Source of the DNA: Aurantibrevibacter sp041747755
GTDB lineage: Bacteria > Bacteroidota > Bacteroidia > Flavobacteriales > Flavobacteriaceae
Assembly (NCBI GenBank): GCA_041747755.1
Contig: JBGTEN010000153.1
Location: 28,240 to 92,239 of the forward strand
Reading direction: 5' to 3'
Length of the DNA stretch: 64,000 bases
Position 1 is the stretch's first letter; each line of letters starts with the position of its first letter. Made by a program: the position numbers and the translations under genes. The notes under the pieces are model-generated. The model saw only the letters and a program-made list of their open reading frames with translations, made no database searches and had not been told where the DNA came from. Positions 8,903 to 18,256 of this stretch are shown here, piece by piece.

Positions 8903-8934
8903 TTCATCTAAGCAATATTCTTAGTTTATACCAA

Positions 8935-10350
8935 TTATTGCCAACCTCCACCCAGAGCACGGTATAGGGATACAATAGATTGCAATTGTTGCAATTTGTT
9001 GTCCACCACATTAAGTTCGGCATTGAGTGCATTTTGTCTTGCCGTCAATAAGTCCAAATAAGTTCCAAAACCATTGTTTAATAAAACTTCAGAATTCGCT
9101 TCGGCTTTGCGAAGCGCCTCCACCTCTTTTTGACGAAATTCAGATTTTCTGCTTTCTGCATTAAACTCAAAAAGGGCATCGGAAACCTCCTGACCTGCTA
9201 TTAACAAAGTCTTTTCAAAATTTAAAAGACTTTGTTGTTGTTGTGCCTTGGTTTGTTCATATTGGGTTCTAATTTGTCTTCTGTTAAAAATAGGTTGGGC
9301 AATTCCCCCAACGAGGGTAGAGAAAATTGACCCTGAGCTAAACCATTGATCGAAGACAATGCTTTGAAATCCGCTTGTGGCAGAAAAGGTAAAAGAAGGG
9401 TAAAAATTACTTTCCGCTACATTCGTTAATTCAAACGCGTTTACGAGATTATATTCGGCGGCAACTACATCGGGGCGATTTCTTAATAATAGTGCCGAAA
9501 ATCCAAGGCTCAATTCCGGGTTCAGTTGTTGTTCTTCTAATTTGCCACGTTCAATTACCTGAGAAGGTTTTCCTAATAAGATACTAAGTAAATTTTCCGA
9601 CCAAAATATATTTTTTTCAATATCTATTAAAAGTGCTTGTGCGTTATATAATTGTGCTGCAGTTTGATCCACCGCCACCTGATTAACGTTTCCAGCTTCT
9701 TTTAACGCCCTAATAGTTTCTAAACTTTTTGTCCTGTTCTCAATGGTTTCCTTAGTAATTTTTGCCTGTTCATCAAGTGCTAATAGTTGGTAATATGAGA
9801 CAGTAATCTGTGATATCAACTGAGTTTTTATGGCCTGATGACTTGCAACCTGCTGCAAATAATTGGCTTGGGCTGCCCTTTTTGAACTTCGTATTTTGCC
9901 CCAAATATCTGCTTCCCAGGACAAAACGCCTGAAAACTCGTATTGATCTAAGGCACCGCTAAAAAAAGAACCAAACTGACTATTTCTTGCCAATTCCAAG
10001 TGGGTTAGCGTACCCCTTGTGGTGAGTGAAGGCAAGTATCCTGCTTTTCCTTGCTTTACCAAAGCGTCAGCAGCCACTATCTGTTGCAAGGCAATACGGA
10101 CATCTAGATTATTTAACAGACCTTCCTCTATATAGCCTGAAAGATATGGATCTGTAAATAATTGTTTCCAGGATAGTGACGCCATGGAAATGCTGTCTGC
10201 AGGAAGTTGATCTGTTCGGTACAAATTATTAATTTCCTTTAAACTTGGTCGCTCATAATTTTTAGAAACAAAACATGATTGAACAGTGAATACGATAAAC
10301 ACCAAGGAAAATGAACGAAAGAAAAATTTCTTCATAGATAGCACCGTCAT
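8935..10350 (-). CDS. Outer-membrane efflux lipoprotein (TolC/OprM-type channel)
   Basis: The outer-membrane channel of the RND pump encoded by this operon, 471 aa. A lipoprotein signal (FIVFTVQSC) is near the N-terminus, followed by two long coiled-coil repeats of the outer-membrane efflux fold; LLRNRPDVVAAEYNL is the typical mid-protein signature of NodT-like factors. ATG at 10350 overlaps the pump stop codon by 4 bp (ATGA), which couples translation; a second ATG at 10335 would start directly at the signal peptide. Last gene of the operon. Confidence 0.92.
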   Translation of the reverse strand: MTVLSMKKFFFRSFSLVFIVFTVQSCFVSKNYERPSLKEINNLYRTDQLPADSISMASLSWKQLFTDPYLSGYIEEGLLNNLDVRIALQQIVAADALVKQGKAGYLPSLTTRGTLTHLELARNSQFGSFFSGALDQYEFSGVLSWEADIWGKIRSSKRAAQANYLQQVASHQAIKTQLISQITVSYYQLLALDEQAKITKETIENRTKSLETIRALKEAGNVNQVAVDQTAAQLYNAQALLIDIEKNIFWSENLLSILLGKPSQVIERGKLEEQQLNPELSLGFSALLLRNRPDVVAAEYNLVNAFELTNVAESNFYPSFTFSATSGFQSIVFDQWFSSGSIFSTLVGGIAQPIFNRRQIRTQYEQTKAQQQQSLLNFEKTLLIAGQEVSDALFEFNAESRKSEFRQKEVEALRKAEANSEVLLNNGFGTYLDLLTARQNALNAELNVVDNKLQQLQSIVSLYRALGGGWQ

Positions 10351-13300
10351 TTTGAAGGGTTATTTTTAGGGTCTATGGCATTTGGAACCCCCGTAATGCG
10401 TTCTTGTAGATGCTGGAAAACGATAAATAGTACGGGAATTACAAAAAGTCCAAAAATAGTACCAATGAGCATGCCCCCGGCAGCACCGGTTCCAATTGAA
10501 TTGTTTCCTGCGGCTCCCACGCCTTTTGCCAGAACAAGGGGCATCAATCCTAAAATAAAGGCAAAGGAAGTCATTAATATAGGTCGTAAACGCGCTTTGG
10601 CAGCCTGAATGGCTGATTCGACAAGCGTTCGTCCCTGACGTCTGCGTTGGAGTGCAAACTCTACAATAAGGATAGCGTTTTTGGCTAAGAGGCCAATAAG
10701 CATAATAAGGGCTATCTGAAAATAGATATTGTTTTCCTGACCCGAAAACTTAGTGGTCAAAAAGGCACCTGCAACTCCAATAGGAAGGGAGAGCAAAACA
10801 GCAAAGGGCACTAAATAACTTTCATATTGGGCAGCCAGAAAGAAGTAAACAAACACAATGCTTAATAAAAATATAACTCCCGCCTGTCCGGCTGAGGCAA
10901 TCTCTTCGCGGGTAATACCCGAAAACGCAACTTCATAATTGTTAGGCAAATAGGATTTAGCCACTTCATTTACGGCATTAATGGCGTCTCCGGAACTATA
11001 TCCAGGGTTCGCTGAGCCATTTATAGTTACGGAGTTAAAAAGGTTAAATCGGTTTACGGTTTGTGGACCATATACCCTATTTAGGGTAACAAACTCCGAA
11101 ATAGGAGCCATTTGCCCTTGGTTATTCTTAACAAACATACTGTTGAGGCTTGCCACATCCTTCCTTTCGCTGGGCTCAGCCTGAACCACCACTCTGAATT
11201 GTTTCCCGAAACGGCTAAAATCTGTAGCAAAGAAGCCACCGATATATACTTGTAAGGTAGATAAAATGCTACTTACACTAACCCCGGCTTCCTTTGCTTT
11301 GGGGATGTTAATATCCATTTCCAATTGCGGAAAATTTGTACTGAATGAGTTTGATGCAAAGGCAACTTCCGGTCTTTCAATAAGCGCATTAACAAAATTA
11401 ATGGCTGTATCATCTAATTCTTTTAACGTTCCTGCGCTGCGATCCATCAACTGCATTTCAAAACCGTCTGAGGTACCAAATCCCGGAATACTTGGGGGTG
11501 TAAAAAATATAATCTTTGCCTCAGCCAAATTCGCAGTTTTGGAAGTCAATTCTTTTATGATTCCTTGAATGGAAGTAACATCGGTTTTTCTTTCTGACCA
11601 GTCTTCAAGAATAATGAATCCCAAAGCATACGAACTGCCAGCTCCCGAAAAAAAGTTTCGTCCGTTAACCAAGGAAGCAGTCCGTATTCCTTCCACAGAT
11701 TTCATTATTTCATATAATTCCTGGGTCACACTGTAGGTCCTATCCAAAGAAGCACCTTGAGGAAGGTCTATATTGACAAAAATAACGCCTCGGTCTTCCG
11801 CAGGAACAAATCCACTTGGCGTAGTATTGTTTGCCCAAACTATTCCCAGAATGGCAATCAATAGTGCCAATGCCGTAATCCACTTATGCTTAACAAGAAA
11901 ATCTAACGACTTGATGTACTTCTTTGTAGTAGCATCAAAGCCCGTATTAAAAGCCATATAGAACCGTTGAAGAAAGCCTTTTTTCTTGTCTTCTTCTTTA
12001 TGTGGTTTTAAGAAGATAGCACATAAAGCCGGACTTAAGGTAAGCGCATTTACGGCGGAAATAAGAATGGCTATGATCAGGGTAACTCCAAATTGCTCAT
12101 AAAAAACACCGGACGGACCTTTGATAAAAGTAATGGGAATAAATACGGCAGCCATAACCAGAGTTATAGAAATAATGGCGCCACTTATCTCGCTCATGGC
12201 AGAAACGGTGGCCTCCTTTGCCGAACTGTAACCTTGTTCTAGTTTGGCATGTACCGCCTCTACTACTACAATGGCATCATCAACAACAATTCCGATAGCC
12301 AAAAGTAGCGCGAATAGAGTAAGCAAGTTGATGGAATACCCCAAGAGCCCAAGAAAAAAGAAAGTTCCAATAATTGCAACAGGAACAGCAATTGCTGGGA
12401 TAAGGGTGGATTTTAAATCTTGTAAGAATAAAAATACCACTAAAAATACCAGCAAGAAGGCTTCAATTAAAGTAGTTTTTACCTTATCAATTGAAGCGGT
12501 AAGAAATTTATTGGTGTCGTAATTGATTAGATAATCTACGCCTTCCGGAAATTGTATCTTAAGGCTTTCCAGAGTTACATACAATTCCTCTATAATTTCC
12601 TGAGCATTAGATCCCGGAGTTTGGAAGACTCCGAAGTTGATACTCGGATTTCCCTTAGAGCGTGAAATTGAAGTATATGAAAAAGCATCCAGTTCAACTT
12701 TAGCAACATCACTTAAAAGTAAGAACTGCCCGTTGTTTAATGCCTTAATAATAATATTTTCATATTCTTCAGCAGTTTTGTACCTCCCTTTATATTTAAT
12801 TACATACTCAAAAGATTCTCCAATATTTTGTCCCAATGATCCGGCTGCGGCTTCCAAACTCTGTTCACCAATGGCACCAATTACATCCGCTGTGGTGACA
12901 CCAAAGGAGGCTAATTTAACGGGGTCAATCCATACCCTCATGGCGTAGTCTTTTGCCCCAAAGACGGTTAAAGCGCCAACACCATTGATACGCTGTATTT
13001 CCGGTTTTATATTGATATTGAGATAATTTTGAATATAGGTATCATCATATTCAGGGTTCGTAGAGAGCAAGGCTACATACATTAATGCCGAACTTTGTTG
13101 CTTTTGGGTGATTATTCCGGCACGGATAACTTCAGAAGGCAATAAGGCGTTGGCACGCGAAACCCGGTTTTGCACATTTACCGCAGCGATATCAGGGTCT
13201 GTACCTTGTTCAAAGAACACCGTAATGGTTGCACTACCTGTATTACTGGCAGAAGAAATAAGGTAGGTCATTCCTTCCACCCCGTTAATTTGCTCTTCAA

Positions 13301-13493
13301 TGGGAATAACTACACTTTCTAAAATAGTCTCGGCGTTGGCACCGGGAAAACTGGCGGTAACCTGAACCGTAGGTGGTGCAATATCGGGGTATTGTGTAAC
13401 AGGAAGCGTATTAAGTCCAAGAACGCCTAAGAGCACAAGGATTATGGATATCACGGTTGAAAGTACCGGTCTTTCTATAAAAGTTTTTAACAT
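10347..13493 (-). CDS. RND efflux pump inner-membrane subunit (HAE1/AcrB family)
   Basis: A proton-driven exporter of hydrophobic compounds, 1048 aa, with 12 predicted membrane helices and two large periplasmic loops. The proton-relay aspartates are seen in GIVVDDAIVVVEA (fourth helix) and GLLAKNAILIVEFA marks the tenth. FIERPVLSTVISIILVLLG at the N-terminus is typical. It is framed by the adaptor 6 bp upstream and the outer-membrane channel overlapping downstream, so the whole tripartite pump is present. Substrates cannot be read from sequence. Confidence 0.95.
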   Translation of the reverse strand: MLKTFIERPVLSTVISIILVLLGVLGLNTLPVTQYPDIAPPTVQVTASFPGANAETILESVVIPIEEQINGVEGMTYLISSASNTGSATITVFFEQGTDPDIAAVNVQNRVSRANALLPSEVIRAGIITQKQQSSALMYVALLSTNPEYDDTYIQNYLNINIKPEIQRINGVGALTVFGAKDYAMRVWIDPVKLASFGVTTADVIGAIGEQSLEAAAGSLGQNIGESFEYVIKYKGRYKTAEEYENIIIKALNNGQFLLLSDVAKVELDAFSYTSISRSKGNPSINFGVFQTPGSNAQEIIEELYVTLESLKIQFPEGVDYLINYDTNKFLTASIDKVKTTLIEAFLLVFLVVFLFLQDLKSTLIPAIAVPVAIIGTFFFLGLLGYSINLLTLFALLLAIGIVVDDAIVVVEAVHAKLEQGYSSAKEATVSAMSEISGAIISITLVMAAVFIPITFIKGPSGVFYEQFGVTLIIAILISAVNALTLSPALCAIFLKPHKEEDKKKGFLQRFYMAFNTGFDATTKKYIKSLDFLVKHKWITALALLIAILGIVWANNTTPSGFVPAEDRGVIFVNIDLPQGASLDRTYSVTQELYEIMKSVEGIRTASLVNGRNFFSGAGSSYALGFIILEDWSERKTDVTSIQGIIKELTSKTANLAEAKIIFFTPPSIPGFGTSDGFEMQLMDRSAGTLKELDDTAINFVNALIERPEVAFASNSFSTNFPQLEMDINIPKAKEAGVSVSSILSTLQVYIGGFFATDFSRFGKQFRVVVQAEPSERKDVASLNSMFVKNNQGQMAPISEFVTLNRVYGPQTVNRFNLFNSVTINGSANPGYSSGDAINAVNEVAKSYLPNNYEVAFSGITREEIASAGQAGVIFLLSIVFVYFFLAAQYESYLVPFAVLLSLPIGVAGAFLTTKFSGQENNIYFQIALIMLIGLLAKNAILIVEFALQRRRQGRTLVESAIQAAKARLRPILMTSFAFILGLMPLVLAKGVGAAGNNSIGTGAAGGMLIGTIFGLFVIPVLFIVFQHLQERITGVPNAIDPKNNPSK

Positions 13494-13499
13494 CTTTTT

Positions 13500-14609
13500 T
13501 TATTTAAAAACCGTTTGAAAAGAGTTGGTAATGCTATCAATACTTGTAGGTTGGGGGATGATTTTCATACCGGACTTGGCTTTTCCCAATCCTTTTGCCA
13601 AAATCTGATCCCCTTCAGCTAATCCCTCAATAATAGATAGCCCATTTACTTCAGCTATTTCCGTGATGGATTTTAAGACCAATGAATCTCCCTTAACCAA
13701 ATACACTAATTTTTTACCTTGTTGTTCAAAGGTAGACATGGTAGGTATGGCCAAAACGTTTGAATATTTTTTAGGAAGTTTTATAGTGGCGCTACTACCA
13801 TTTCTCAAATAGCCCTTAGGATTATTGAATGTTGCCCGAAAATTTACCGTCCCCGTACTCGGATTTACCCCTCCAGTAATGGACTCTATTTTTCCGGTTT
13901 CCTCATAAGAAGAACCATCGGCTAAAACCAATTGTACCGGGGGAATATTTTTGGCCTTTTCATCTAAAGAACTACCCTCCAAACTTTTCAAAAAACCAAT
14001 GACATCTTTTTCGTTCATGGCAAAGTAAACATATACTTTTTCTATGCTTGAAACTGTGGTCAGAGGCATAGGATCACTTGGACTTACCAAGTTACCTTTT
14101 CGATAAGGGATAGTTCCAACAACTCCGTCTACCGGACTTTTTATATTGGCATAGTCAATATTTGCGGCAACACTTTGGTAGGCACTTTTTGCTTGCTCAA
14201 GATTCGCTTTTGCTGTTTCTAATTGTACCTTGCTAATAATTTCTTTTTCAACTAATGGAGCCAATTTGTCCACTTCGACCTTAGCAGCATTAATACGGGC
14301 TTTGGCAGCACCCGCATCTTGAGTTAGCGATTGCGTTTCTAATCTGAAAAGTAATTGCCCCTTTTTTACTTGCCGTCCTTCATCAACCAAAACATCGATA
14401 ATATATCCGGGAATTTTAGCTCTAACCTGACTGTTTACCAGACCTTCCACACTGGCGGGATATGAAGTAAAGCTTTCAGTGGATGTTTGAATTACCTTAA
14501 CAGTAGGAAAAGGCATTGCATTTTGAGTAATTTCTCCTTTGTTGGAATTTCCGCAGCTACTTAAAAGGGCTATGCAAAAAGCGTATAAAAAAGTTGATGA
14601 GATCTTCAT
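13500..14609 (-). CDS. RND efflux periplasmic adaptor lipoprotein (membrane fusion protein)
   Basis: The adaptor linking pump and channel, 369 aa from the chosen ATG at 14609, which places the lipoprotein signal (ALLSSCGN) at the N-terminus; the frame is open 10 codons further. Lipoyl-like half motifs (VRAKIPGYIIDVLVDEG; YANIKSPVDGVVG) flank an alpha hairpin (AKARINAAKVEVDKLAPL), then beta-barrel and membrane-proximal domains. First gene of the efflux operon, with a promoter and palindromic operator upstream. No regulator gene is adjacent. Confidence 0.93.
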   Translation of the reverse strand: MKISSTFLYAFCIALLSSCGNSNKGEITQNAMPFPTVKVIQTSTESFTSYPASVEGLVNSQVRAKIPGYIIDVLVDEGRQVKKGQLLFRLETQSLTQDAGAAKARINAAKVEVDKLAPLVEKEIISKVQLETAKANLEQAKSAYQSVAANIDYANIKSPVDGVVGTIPYRKGNLVSPSDPMPLTTVSSIEKVYVYFAMNEKDVIGFLKSLEGSSLDEKAKNIPPVQLVLADGSSYEETGKIESITGGVNPSTGTVNFRATFNNPKGYLRNGSSATIKLPKKYSNVLAIPTMSTFEQQGKKLVYLVKGDSLVLKSITEIAEVNGLSIIEGLAEGDQILAKGLGKAKSGMKIIPQPTSIDSITNSFQTVFK

Positions 14610-14679
14610 TTTTGCTTGGTTGTTAATCGCCTTATCCACAGGGAATCACAAGTTTAAATGAAATTTCCTGTATGCCAAA

Positions 14680-14699
14680 TTAAACTATGCTCGGTTTAA
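14680..14699. promoter_or_regulatory. Putative operator of the RND efflux operon
   Basis: TTAAAC-N8-GTTTAA is a perfect 6-bp inverted repeat spanning 20 bp. It lies immediately downstream of the -7 element at 14708-14715, where the transcription start should be, the classical place for a TetR/AcrR-type repressor that controls RND pumps. No such regulator is encoded next door, so it would act in trans. Confidence 0.5.
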
Positions 14700-14707
14700 G
14701 CGAACCA

Positions 14708-14715
14708 CAAAAGTA
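14708..14715 (-). promoter_or_regulatory. -7 promoter element of the RND efflux operon
   Basis: The minus-strand reading TACTTTTG is a full TAnnTTTG match. Transcription would start near 14701, giving a leader of about 90 nt. A TTTG is present at 14731-14734 but is closer than the usual 19 bp. Confidence 0.5.
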
Positions 14716-14857
14716 CGATTGGCTTTGCTACAAAATAAAGGCATGTAGTTAATAGAATGTTAAAACCTTCTATTCCCCCGACTTACTGGGATTAGATTAT
14801 TCTATCTTTTGTTTCACAGGTATTTTATTGAAGTTGGAAATACCCGCTTTAAAAATG

Positions 14858-14865
14858 TATTTTTA
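14858..14865 (+). promoter_or_regulatory. Candidate -7 promoter element of upp
   Basis: TATTTTTA (one mismatch to TAnnTTTG) with a TTG at 14834-14836, 21 bp upstream, lies 18 bp before the upp start codon. Confidence 0.35.
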
Positions 14866-14882
14866 GATCAAATTAGATACTT

Positions 14883-15536
14883 ATGATTATTCATCATTTA
14901 GGCGAAGAATTTTCCATCTTAAATCGGTTTATAGCCGAATTAAGAGATATACATATTCAAAGGGATGCCATGCGCTTTCGAAGAAATATTGAACGTGTCG
15001 GGGAAATTTTAGGATATGAGATGAGTAAAACCCTTGAGTATAAAACTGAAACTGTTATTACCCCACTGGGAAATAAGGAAATAGAACTGCCCGATTCTAA
15101 TCTGGTACTCTGCTCAGTTTTACGGGCCGGTTTGCCTTTGCATCAAGGACTTTTAAACTATTTTGATAAGGCGGAAAATGGGTTTATATCCGCTTTCCGG
15201 AAGCATCATGGAGATGAAGACGCTTTTGAAGTAGTGGTCAATTACTTTGCTGCACCCGTATTAACCAATAAAATATTAATACTAACGGATCCAATGCTGG
15301 CGACAGGGAAAACACTGGAAAATGTTTTGGGCGCCTTAAAAGAACACGGAAAACCCAGACAAATACATATTATTTCGGTCATAGGCTCTGCAAGTGGAAT
15401 TGCCCAAGTTACAAACTGCTTCCCGGAAAATACGCATTTGTGGATAGCTGCAATAGACGATGAACTTTCCAGTAAAGGATATATCGTTCCCGGATTGGGC
15501 GATGCGGGAGATTTGGCTTTTGGTGAAAAATTATAA
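14883..15536 (+). CDS. upp: Uracil phosphoribosyltransferase
   Basis: Upp (217 aa) salvages uracil to UMP using PRPP. The PRPP-binding loop is visible as LTDPMLATGKTLENVL (about residues 136-151), and the C-terminal PGLGDAGDLAFG uracil-binding loop is intact. The N-terminal half carries VLRAGLPLHQGL. It stands alone and is convergent with the P-type ATPase gene. Confidence 0.95.
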   Translation: MIIHHLGEEFSILNRFIAELRDIHIQRDAMRFRRNIERVGEILGYEMSKTLEYKTETVITPLGNKEIELPDSNLVLCSVLRAGLPLHQGLLNYFDKAENGFISAFRKHHGDEDAFEVVVNYFAAPVLTNKILILTDPMLATGKTLENVLGALKEHGKPRQIHIISVIGSASGIAQVTNCFPENTHLWIAAIDDELSSKGYIVPGLGDAGDLAFGEKL

Positions 15537-15563
15537 TCAGGTCTCGCTTAGTTCTCTCTTGAT

Positions 15564-18065
15564 CTAACTATTTCTCTTCCTAGTAACCCATTTTACTATT
15601 TCATACCATATGACAGATAGAAAACCTACTATGATACAGATGAGCAATGGGATGGGCTCCAAAGTTTCAAATTGAAAAAAGGCAGTAAACGGAGCGAAAT
15701 ATAATAGCAGTAAACTAATAACAATAGTGATTCCGATGATAAGGGGTACTAAGGCATTTTTATACTTTAGAGTGGTCCATATGGAAAAATAAAAAGAGCG
15801 GTTTACTAAGGTCAAAAACAAATTTGCAGTTATGAGCACAAAAAACACCATGGTACGGGTAGTAGCTTCATTAAATCCTTCATACAGGGCATATTGATAA
15901 ATAGACAGTGCTCCTAAGGTAATGACTAATCCCTGTAGTATGCTTGTAAATAGTTCTTTCCCATTAAAAAAGGTGGAGGTAAAAGGCCGTGGTTTCCGAA
16001 TCATGGTATTTTTCTCCATGGGCTCATTTTCGTAAATTATGGAACAAGTCGGACCCATTATGAGTTCTAAAAGGATGATATGGGAAGGGGTAAATATATT
16101 TGGAAAACGCCACCCTAAAGCCAGAGGAATAAAAACGGTTAATATGATTGGAATATGAATGGAGATAATATACTGGATCGCTTTTTTTAAGTTCGTGTAG
16201 ATTTTTCTGCCCATAGCGATAGCATCTACCATTTTTGCTAAATCATCTTCTACTAAAATTAGGGAGGCTGCCTGTTTGGCAATTTCTGTTCCTTTTTTGC
16301 CCATTGCAATCCCAATATGAGCCGCTTTTAATGCAGGTCCGTCGTTTATCCCGTCTCCGGTCATGGCAACGATTTCATTGTTGGACTTCAAGGCATTTAT
16401 AATTCTGAGCTTGGCTTCGGGAAACATCCGGGTAAATACATAGGTCTCCTTTACCTTTTGCTGCAGTTCGGCATCATTTAATTGCATAAGCTCGTCTCCG
16501 GAAATATGATTTTCGTACCCCTTAAAACCTATTTGTTGGGCTATAGCCGTGGTAGTCGTGGCATTATCTCCGGTAACTATTTTTACAACAATTCCTGCAG
16601 CATCAAAATCTTGAAGGACCTTATTAATATTCTTCTTAGGAGGGTCATAGAAGGCTACCAAACCTTTGAATTCAAATTGAAATTCCAGCTGTTGTTTGGG
16701 AAAATCAGCTCGTTTAAAATTTGCCTGTGCAACCCCTAGTAGTCGATATCCTTTTTTTCCCAATTCAGCAATGGCTTCCTGAATCAAGTTTTTTTCAGTT
16801 GAAGTTAGTGTAGAAATTTCCAGAAAGGCTTCAGGGGCACCTTTGGCTGCAATTATTCGTTCCTGAGTATCGTTTTCAAAAATATGGGTCATCATTGGCG
16901 GTTTTCCGCCTAAAGGATACTCGTGGATCATTTTATAATTGGGCCTTTCATCATGCGCTATAAACTCTTTATAGGCATCGTGCAAGGCAATTTCCATAGG
17001 ATCGAACGGAATGGGCTCACTAGCCCACATGGCAAGGCTAACTAAATCTTTTTCAGATGGTGATAATGTCTTTGAAGGTTCGACTATTTTATTTGAATTC
17101 AGGTCGAACAGCTTTACCAAACTCATTTTATTTTCTGTGATGGTACCGGTCTTATCGGTGCAAATCACTGTGGCACTGCCTAAAGTTTCTACCGTTTTCA
17201 TTTGTTTCACCACAATGCCCATTTTCATCAACCTCCAGGCGCCCAATGCCATAAAGGCGGTAAAGGCCACCGGAATTTCTTCCGGTAAAATACTCATGGC
17301 TAAGGTGAGAGCCTTTAACAGACTGTCTAATAAATCCTGAGAACGTATAAAATTTATACCCCAAACGATAAGAAATACTATAGCTCCCGTAAGTACCATT
17401 TTTTTTACAAAATTGGCGATCTGTAATTCCAGCGGTGTTTTTTCCTCCTGAATATCTGCGAGGCTAAGACCTATTTTCCCTAATGATGTAGCATTGCCAA
17501 TGGCAGTAATGGTTACTATTGCTAAACCGCTGGTTACGGTTGTGCCGCTAAACACATGATGATCTTCTTTTTCTACATCTTTATAGACCGATAGTGATTC
17601 TCCGGTAAGAATAGACTCATTAACTGAAAAGTCATTGGAATGTACAATTATGCCATCAGCTGATATAATTATTCCTTCCTCTAAAATAAGACTATCCCCC
17701 ACAACAAGTTCTTCATTTGCTATTTCGGTTATCTCTCCATTTCGGATTACTTTGCAGTGAGGCTGGGTAAATGCTTTTAATTTTTCTAAGGCATTTCTGC
17801 TTCTGGAGTCCTGATATAAAGAAATAGAGGCCACCAAAAGAATAGCGGCTGAAAGAAACAGTCCATCTCCGATGTTACCACTAATAAAATAAATTAATGC
17901 AGCCACAAACAACAAAATGACCATTGGTTCTTTGGAGATACTTTTTAACGCCTCTAAGAAGCCACTTTTCTCTTTATACTCAAGTTTATTTTTACCATGC
18001 TTTGCTCTGGATAAGGTTACTTCTTCATCAGTCAAACCGATTATATCAAAGTTTTTAATGGACAT
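15564..18065 (-). CDS. P2-type cation-transporting ATPase
   Basis: An 833-residue P-type ATPase. It has an N-terminal cation-ATPase domain, TGES actuator loop (ILTGESLSV), phosphorylation site CTDKTGTITEN, hinge MTGDGINDGPALK and about ten membrane helices. In helix 4 the sequence is LPEEIPV rather than the PEGLP of SERCA-type calcium pumps, and helix 6 carries LELIMGPTCSIIYENEP, so it belongs to an atypical bacterial P2 branch; calcium is likely but unproved. It has its own FNR-type promoter and sits 191 bp downstream of ackA. Confidence 0.9.
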   Translation of the reverse strand: MSIKNFDIIGLTDEEVTLSRAKHGKNKLEYKEKSGFLEALKSISKEPMVILLFVAALIYFISGNIGDGLFLSAAILLVASISLYQDSRSRNALEKLKAFTQPHCKVIRNGEITEIANEELVVGDSLILEEGIIISADGIIVHSNDFSVNESILTGESLSVYKDVEKEDHHVFSGTTVTSGLAIVTITAIGNATSLGKIGLSLADIQEEKTPLELQIANFVKKMVLTGAIVFLIVWGINFIRSQDLLDSLLKALTLAMSILPEEIPVAFTAFMALGAWRLMKMGIVVKQMKTVETLGSATVICTDKTGTITENKMSLVKLFDLNSNKIVEPSKTLSPSEKDLVSLAMWASEPIPFDPMEIALHDAYKEFIAHDERPNYKMIHEYPLGGKPPMMTHIFENDTQERIIAAKGAPEAFLEISTLTSTEKNLIQEAIAELGKKGYRLLGVAQANFKRADFPKQQLEFQFEFKGLVAFYDPPKKNINKVLQDFDAAGIVVKIVTGDNATTTTAIAQQIGFKGYENHISGDELMQLNDAELQQKVKETYVFTRMFPEAKLRIINALKSNNEIVAMTGDGINDGPALKAAHIGIAMGKKGTEIAKQAASLILVEDDLAKMVDAIAMGRKIYTNLKKAIQYIISIHIPIILTVFIPLALGWRFPNIFTPSHIILLELIMGPTCSIIYENEPMEKNTMIRKPRPFTSTFFNGKELFTSILQGLVITLGALSIYQYALYEGFNEATTRTMVFFVLITANLFLTLVNRSFYFSIWTTLKYKNALVPLIIGITIVISLLLLYFAPFTAFFQFETLEPIPLLICIIVGFLSVIWYEIVKWVTRKRNS

Positions 18066-18125
18066 GGTTATTTCATTTTTTAATTAACTGAAGAATGATT
18101 GAATAAATGAGATGAAGGCAATGAA

Positions 18126-18133
18126 TAAAATTA
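18126..18133 (-). promoter_or_regulatory. -7 element of the P-type ATPase promoter
   Basis: The minus-strand sequence is TAATTTTA, matching TAnnTTT with a final A instead of G, as expected for an activator-dependent promoter. It is 23 bp from the FNR-type palindrome at 18157-18168, the same gap as in the PPOX promoter. Confidence 0.5.
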
Positions 18134-18156
18134 AACTTTAAGAATAAAGATACTAC

Positions 18157-18168
18157 TGATACATATCA
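18157..18168. promoter_or_regulatory. FNR/Crp-type palindrome upstream of the P-type ATPase
   Basis: TGAT-ACAT-ATCA is an exact TGATnnnnATCA core of the FNR/DNR class binding site. It is centred 97 bp upstream of the ATPase start codon and about 41-44 bp upstream of the likely transcription start, the class II activator position. Confidence 0.6.
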
Positions 18169-18256
18169 TCCCCAAATGATTAAAAATAAGGTACATGCAT
18201 CATAGATAGATGCGTTATAACAAATAGAAGACTAATAAATAAGTAGGAAATTAGAT

